Source: Nitrospirota bacterium
GTDB lineage: Bacteria; Nitrospirota; CAKKRA01; 9FT-COMBO-42-15
NCBI GenBank assembly: GCA_016214425.1
Contig: JACRON010000194.1
Location: forward strand, 1-7,826
DNA: 7,826 bases
Direction of reading: 5' to 3'
Positions 5,312 to 7,826 of the stretch are shown here, one piece after another (the first letter of the stretch is position 1; every line of letters begins with the position of its first letter). A model generated the notes under the pieces. It was not told the DNA's origin, ran no database searches, and saw only the letters and a list, made by a program, of their open reading frames with translations. Made by a program: the position numbers and the translations under genes.

Positions 5312-5764
5312 ATGTTAAAGAATCAAAAAGGTTTTACATTAATTGAATTAATCATGATTATTGTCATTCTGGGCATCTTGGCGGCAGTGGCAATACCGAG
5401 GTATATTAACCTTCAAGTAGATGCTCAGGCAGCGACAAACGTGGGATGGATGGGGTCTCTGCGAAGCTGCCTTGCTATTAATTATTCGGCCGAGCTGTTG
5501 GGGAGGACCGTTACACCCAGTGCCACAACGGCGGCAGGCCCAGCACTTCCTGCTTCTGGAGATACTGCCGCAGAAATCAACGCTTGCGTGACCGGCTCCT
5601 CGGTGCCTCCATCTCTGACTGTTGCGGGTGTTACATGGGTCGGAGTGGCGCCCTTGCTTGCAGGAGGAACGCCTACCTCAGTCACTTGGACATTGACGGC
5701 AGGTGCCGCGGCTGGCGATCCTACTAGCATTGTTTGTGGCTCTACTGGAACCAATAATTGTTGA
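5312..5764 (+). CDS. pilA: Type IV pilin (second copy)
   Basis: A 150-residue prepilin with leader MLKNQKG, cleavage before Phe8, mature FTLIELIMI and Glu12 at +5. The helix is typical (ILGILAAVAIPRY). The globular domain differs from the first pilin: it has four cysteines (53, 92, 142, 150) instead of two and is rich in Ala, Thr, Pro and Gly. Start ATG 5312 has a perfect AAGGAGGT six bases upstream. By hand count the helix-coding part is about 42% GC (5341-5400) but the globular part about 58-62% (5521-5580, 5641-5700), unlike its neighbours. It could be an alternative major pilin, or a partner as in Geobacter's short/long pilin pair; here, however, both genes are full pilins. Confidence 0.92.
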   Translation: MLKNQKGFTLIELIMIIVILGILAAVAIPRYINLQVDAQAATNVGWMGSLRSCLAINYSAELLGRTVTPSATTAAGPALPASGDTAAEINACVTGSSVPPSLTVAGVTWVGVAPLLAGGTPTSVTWTLTAGAAAGDPTSIVCGSTGTNNC

Positions 5765-5776
5765 TCATGCAGGTAA

Positions 5777-5812
5777 TAAAGGGGACGGTTCTATTTTTGC
5801 TGCCCAACAGCA
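5777..5812 (+). repeat. Short repeat-like sequence and small hairpin after the pilins
   Basis: AAAGGGGACGGTTCTATTTTT (5778-5798) resembles the ends of repeats often seen beside REP-associated transposases in such genomes (from memory, not checked). It is followed by the small hairpin TGCTG-CCCAA-CAGCA. The reverse complement of the downstream terminator arm (AAAGGGCGGTTCTTTTTT) is related to it, so 5777-5931 may be the remnant of one element. No transposase gene remains. Confidence 0.35.
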
Positions 5813-5890
5813 GGAGAGAGGGGCCCTCTGACTATTGTGAGTAGCATTAGCGGCACTTAAAGCATTTGCATGAATAAATGCACAAAAAGG

Positions 5891-5931
5891 AAAAGGGCAG
5901 TTCTTAACAAAAAAAGAACCGCCCTTTTTTT
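5891..5931 (+). terminator. Rho-independent terminator of the pilin region
   Basis: AAAAGGGCAGTTCTT (5891-5905) pairs with AAGAACCGCCCTTTT (from 5914) with one A-C mismatch, followed by a T-run to 5931. It lies about 130 bases after the second pilin stop and separates the pil genes from the glycosyltransferase. Confidence 0.8.
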
Positions 5932-5985
5932 ATTTATACAGTAATTGAGTTTTTAGAGGTAAAAGATGTTCGGAGAAGGTATAAA

Positions 5986-6681
5986 ATGTTGGTTACAATT
6001 GTAATACCTGTATACAATGAGGAGGCTACAATACGGAACATTCTGGAGAAGGTGCAGGCTGTCAGCATCCCGTTTGAAAAGGAGATTATTGTTGTTGATG
6101 ACTGCTCAACAGACGGCACGCGGCAGATACTTGAGAATATTGAAAGGTCAATGAATTCAGGCTTTAAAATTATTTATCAAAGTAAAAATCAGGGCAAGGG
6201 CGCTGCTCTAAAAGCTGGTTTTGCTGCTGCAAATGGGGATATAGTAATTATTCAGGATGCTGACCTTGAATATGACCCTTCTGAGTATGCAAAACTTATT
6301 CAACCCATTTTAGATGGCAAGGCAGATGTTGTGTATGGCTCAAGATTTAAAGGAGAGGGGCCGCATCGCGTATTATTCTTCTGGCACTATGTTGGAAATA
6401 GGATGTTAACAACAATGTCAAATATCTTTACAAATCTGAATTTGACTGATATGGAGACCTGCTACAAGGCTTTTAGAAGAGAGATACTTTCTAAGATTGT
6501 TCTTAAAGAAAAAAGATTTGGCTTTGAGCCGGAGATTACAGCCAAGATAGCAAGGCTCGGCTGCCGTGTATACGAAGTGGGAATCTCATATTCAGGCAGA
6601 ACCTATTTAGAAGGCAAAAAGATTAAATGGAAGGACGGGATAAGGGCATTATGGTGTATAATTAAGTATAGCCTTTTTTAA
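5986..6681 (+). CDS. Family 2 glycosyltransferase, DPM1/DPG-synthase-like
   Basis: A 231-residue GT-A fold enzyme without membrane segments. It begins TIVIPVYNEE (4-13), has VVDDCSTDGT (36-45), NQGKGAALKAGF (68-79), the metal-binding DAD (91-93, in IIQDADLEYDP), the GSRF motif (118-121) and FGFEPEIT (178-184). This pattern is that of enzymes that transfer a sugar from a nucleotide sugar to a polyprenyl phosphate. A role in making a lipid-linked sugar for pilin or surface glycosylation is only suggested by the position behind the pilins. A terminator separates it from them, so it is probably transcribed on its own. Start ATG 5986 has GGAGAAGG (5972-5979). The length is normal for the soluble type. 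Confidence 0.93.
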   Translation: MLVTIVIPVYNEEATIRNILEKVQAVSIPFEKEIIVVDDCSTDGTRQILENIERSMNSGFKIIYQSKNQGKGAALKAGFAAANGDIVIIQDADLEYDPSEYAKLIQPILDGKADVVYGSRFKGEGPHRVLFFWHYVGNRMLTTMSNIFTNLNLTDMETCYKAFRREILSKIVLKEKRFGFEPEITAKIARLGCRVYEVGISYSGRTYLEGKKIKWKDGIRALWCIIKYSLF

Positions 6682-6690
6682 TAGTTTATA

Positions 6691-6705
6691 TGGTATACTA
6701 AACTT
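6691..6705 (+). promoter_or_regulatory. Extended -10 promoter, possibly giving a leaderless mRNA
   Basis: TGGTATACT (6691-6699) is an extended -10 element (TGnTATAAT-like). Its expected start point, about 7 bases on, coincides with ATG 6706 of the nucleotidyltransferase, which has no Shine-Dalgarno sequence. No clear -35 is seen. Confidence 0.4.
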
Positions 6706-7197
6706 ATGCTTATAGAAAGGTTTAAAAAATTACAGGCAAAGGTCTTATCAGGGTGCAGGGCATATTATGGCGATAGGCTTGTAAGCCTTGTGGTATATGG
6801 TTCTGCTGGCCGTGAGACCATGAGGTTTGACTCTGATGTTGATATATTGATTATTGCCAGAAATCTGCCAAAAGGCAGGATGAAACGGGTGGCTGAGTTT
6901 TCAAAGATAGAGGATGCGCTTATACAGTATATGGAGCAGCTTAAAAAGAAGGGGATATATACTGATATCTCTCCTATCTTTAAGACGCCTGAAGAGGCGC
7001 AAAGGGGTTCGCCGCTCTTTCTTGATATGGTGGATGATGCCAAGATTCTTTATGATAAAGACGGTTTCTTTGCCGCTGTTTTGGAAAGGCTTAGAAATAG
7101 GCTAAAGGAGCTGGGTTCAAAAAGGATATGGAAAGGCAATGCGTGGTACTGGGATTTAAAGCCAGATTATAAGCCAGGGGAGGTCTTTGAGATATGA
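6706..7197 (+). CDS. MNT-type nucleotidyltransferase (antitoxin-like partner of HEPN)
   Basis: A 163-residue protein of the minimal nucleotidyltransferase (pol beta) superfamily. The signature GS-x10-DxD is complete: Gly32, Ser33, Asp44, Asp46, in YGSAGRETMRFDSDVDILI, with a candidate third carboxylate at Asp87 (YTDISPIF). The protein is longer than the roughly 100-residue minimal forms, with a C-terminal tail YWDLKPDYKPGEVFEI. In characterised MntA/HepT pairs the MNT protein adds AMP to the HEPN toxin; the same relation here is inference from gene pairing. The ATG has no ribosome site, and an extended -10 element stands directly in front. The stop overlaps the next start in ATGA, so the two genes are coupled. 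Confidence 0.9.
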   Translation: MLIERFKKLQAKVLSGCRAYYGDRLVSLVVYGSAGRETMRFDSDVDILIIARNLPKGRMKRVAEFSKIEDALIQYMEQLKKKGIYTDISPIFKTPEEAQRGSPLFLDMVDDAKILYDKDGFFAAVLERLRNRLKELGSKRIWKGNAWYWDLKPDYKPGEVFEI

Positions 7198-7613
7198 CCA
7201 ATGAAAGCCTTGCACAAAGTTATCTGAGAAAGTGTATAGACAGACTTGATGTTCTCTCTTTGCTTTTCCGAAAGAAGGCCTATTCTGATGTGGTTAGAGA
7301 GGCGCAGGAGATTGTAGAGCTGGCCATTAAAGGGATGCTCCGTGATGTTGGTATAGAACCCCCAAAATTTCACGATGTCGGTCCTTTGCTTATTGAGCAT
7401 AAAGATAGATATGAAGGCATTATTCTTGCAGATGATATTAGTAAGATTGCAAAAATATCAAAGGAATTGAGAAAAGACAGGGAGCTTGCCTTTTATGGAG
7501 ATATTGATTTCATACCAACTGAGGAATATACCATTGATAATGGGAGAAAGGCGATCAAGGGCGCCAAATTTGTTGTAAGGGCTGCAAAAAAGGTGATTGG
7601 CAAGGCGAGGTGA
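7194..7613 (+). CDS. HEPN domain protein paired with the MNT nucleotidyltransferase
   Basis: A 139-residue, mainly helical protein. The segment SDVVREAQEIVELAIKGML (31-49) followed by GIEPPKFHDVG (53-63) is typical of HEPN proteins coded next to MNT genes. The usual RNase motif R-x4-6-H is not evident: the corresponding region reads LRKDRELAFYGD (92-103), with Tyr where His would be expected. It may therefore be a substrate-binding or inactive form, or belong to a subgroup with RxxxxxYG. The start overlaps the upstream stop by 4 bases and is served by GGGGAGGT (7177-7184). The pair could be a toxin-antitoxin or phage-defence module; nothing in the sequence proves toxicity. Confidence 0.88.
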   Translation: MTNESLAQSYLRKCIDRLDVLSLLFRKKAYSDVVREAQEIVELAIKGMLRDVGIEPPKFHDVGPLLIEHKDRYEGIILADDISKIAKISKELRKDRELAFYGDIDFIPTEEYTIDNGRKAIKGAKFVVRAAKKVIGKAR

Positions 7614-7702
7614 TGATAGATTATCTTAATATATTCAAAAAACTGAATGAAAAAAAGATAAGATATATTTTATATAAAATATTTAAAGAGGTTGAAAAAT
7701 GA
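7613..7702 (+). pseudogene. 29-codon ORF, probable internally deleted nucleotidyltransferase
   Basis: The ATG overlaps the HEPN stop (TGATG) and the TGA overlaps the next start (ATGA). The product begins IDYLNIFKKLNEKKIRYIL, closely like the first helix and strand of AbiEii/DUF6036-type nucleotidyltransferases, which normally continue with (V)VGG-x-A. Here it passes directly into YKIFKEVEK and stops. The simplest reading is an in-frame internal deletion that joined the first and last codons of a gene of about 150-200 codons, keeping the couplings on both sides. It could also be a true tiny peptide. The family match is from memory. Confidence 0.5.
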
Positions 7703-7826
7703 GAAAGAATAGGGTGCGTGGATTTAGCTATTATTTAAGCGAGGAAATAATAAAAGATTATCAGGAAAAGCCCTTAGAGCTAAGGCTAAAGTGGTTGTAT
7801 ATGGGAAATCTCTTTCGGAAGAATTA
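7699..7826 (+). CDS. Start of a small hypothetical protein, cut by the window edge
   Basis: 42 codons are visible, beginning MRKNRVRGFSYYLSEE and continuing IIKDYQEKPLELRLKWLY. AAAGAGGT (7685-7692) lies 6 bases before ATG 7699, and the start overlaps the preceding TGA. It resembles the short, charged proteins with a (Y)YLS(D/E)E..K.Y...P...RLKWL pattern that often follow AbiEii-like nucleotidyltransferase genes. I do not know its function. Its position suggests it was the partner of the deleted nucleotidyltransferase. Confidence 0.7.
   Translation, partial: MRKNRVRGFSYYLSEEIIKDYQEKPLELRLKWLYMGNLFRKN

Noticed and set aside
5482..5754. 90-residue reverse-strand open frame
   Set aside because: It is antisense to the GC-rich, stop-poor part of the second pilin; it has no ribosome site or known domain.

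Overview
The window is part of a type IV pilus locus from a Gram-negative-type bacterium, followed by a glycosyltransferase and a nucleotidyltransferase/HEPN (toxin-antitoxin-like) cluster. All genes are on the + strand. The order pilC - minor pseudopilin - pilS - pilR - pilA - pilA resembles the pil clusters of Geobacter-like Deltaproteobacteria and of Nitrospirota. Moderate GC and very dense short G/C-run palindromic repeats fit uncultivated members of such lineages. This taxonomic guess is weak. TGA ends several intact genes here (pseudopilin, second pilin, nucleotidyltransferase, HEPN), so the standard bacterial code applies.

Layout: 1-758 is the C-terminal part of pilC, interrupted by an in-frame TGA at 702-704. 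762-1241 encodes a pseudopilin whose leader is built from a palindromic repeat. 1235-2737 is pilS (sensor kinase) and 2992-4374 is pilR (sigma-54 activator). 4375-4753 is a long intergenic region with repeats, a sigma-70-like promoter, three tandem 9-mers and a near-perfect sigma-54 promoter. 4754-5209 and 5312-5764 are two major-pilin-type genes, each preceded by a sigma-54 -24/-12 element. A rho-independent terminator at 5891-5931 closes the pil region. 5986-6681 is a DPM1-like family 2 glycosyltransferase. 6706-7197 and 7194-7613 are an MNT nucleotidyltransferase and a HEPN protein overlapping by ATGA. Then come a 29-codon remnant that looks like an internally deleted second nucleotidyltransferase, and the start of a small conserved-looking protein that runs off the window.

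How it works together: PilS would phosphorylate PilR, which would activate sigma-54 RNA polymerase at the two pilin promoters. PilC and the pseudopilin belong to the assembly machine. The circuit's sensor, regulator and targets all lie in the window, and the matching DNA sites can be seen.

The most unusual feature is repeat colonisation. About a dozen copies of at least three short palindromic repeat families lie in the pil genes and gaps. Several sit inside coding sequence without breaking the frame: the pseudopilin leader, the PilS juxtamembrane region, the PilS PAS domain, the PilS C-terminus and the PilR linker. One copy forms the predicted 5' leader hairpin of the second pilin mRNA. This recalls protein-coding palindromic elements such as those of Rickettsia, but the families here are different. 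I found no CRISPR array, tRNA, rRNA or complete insertion sequence.
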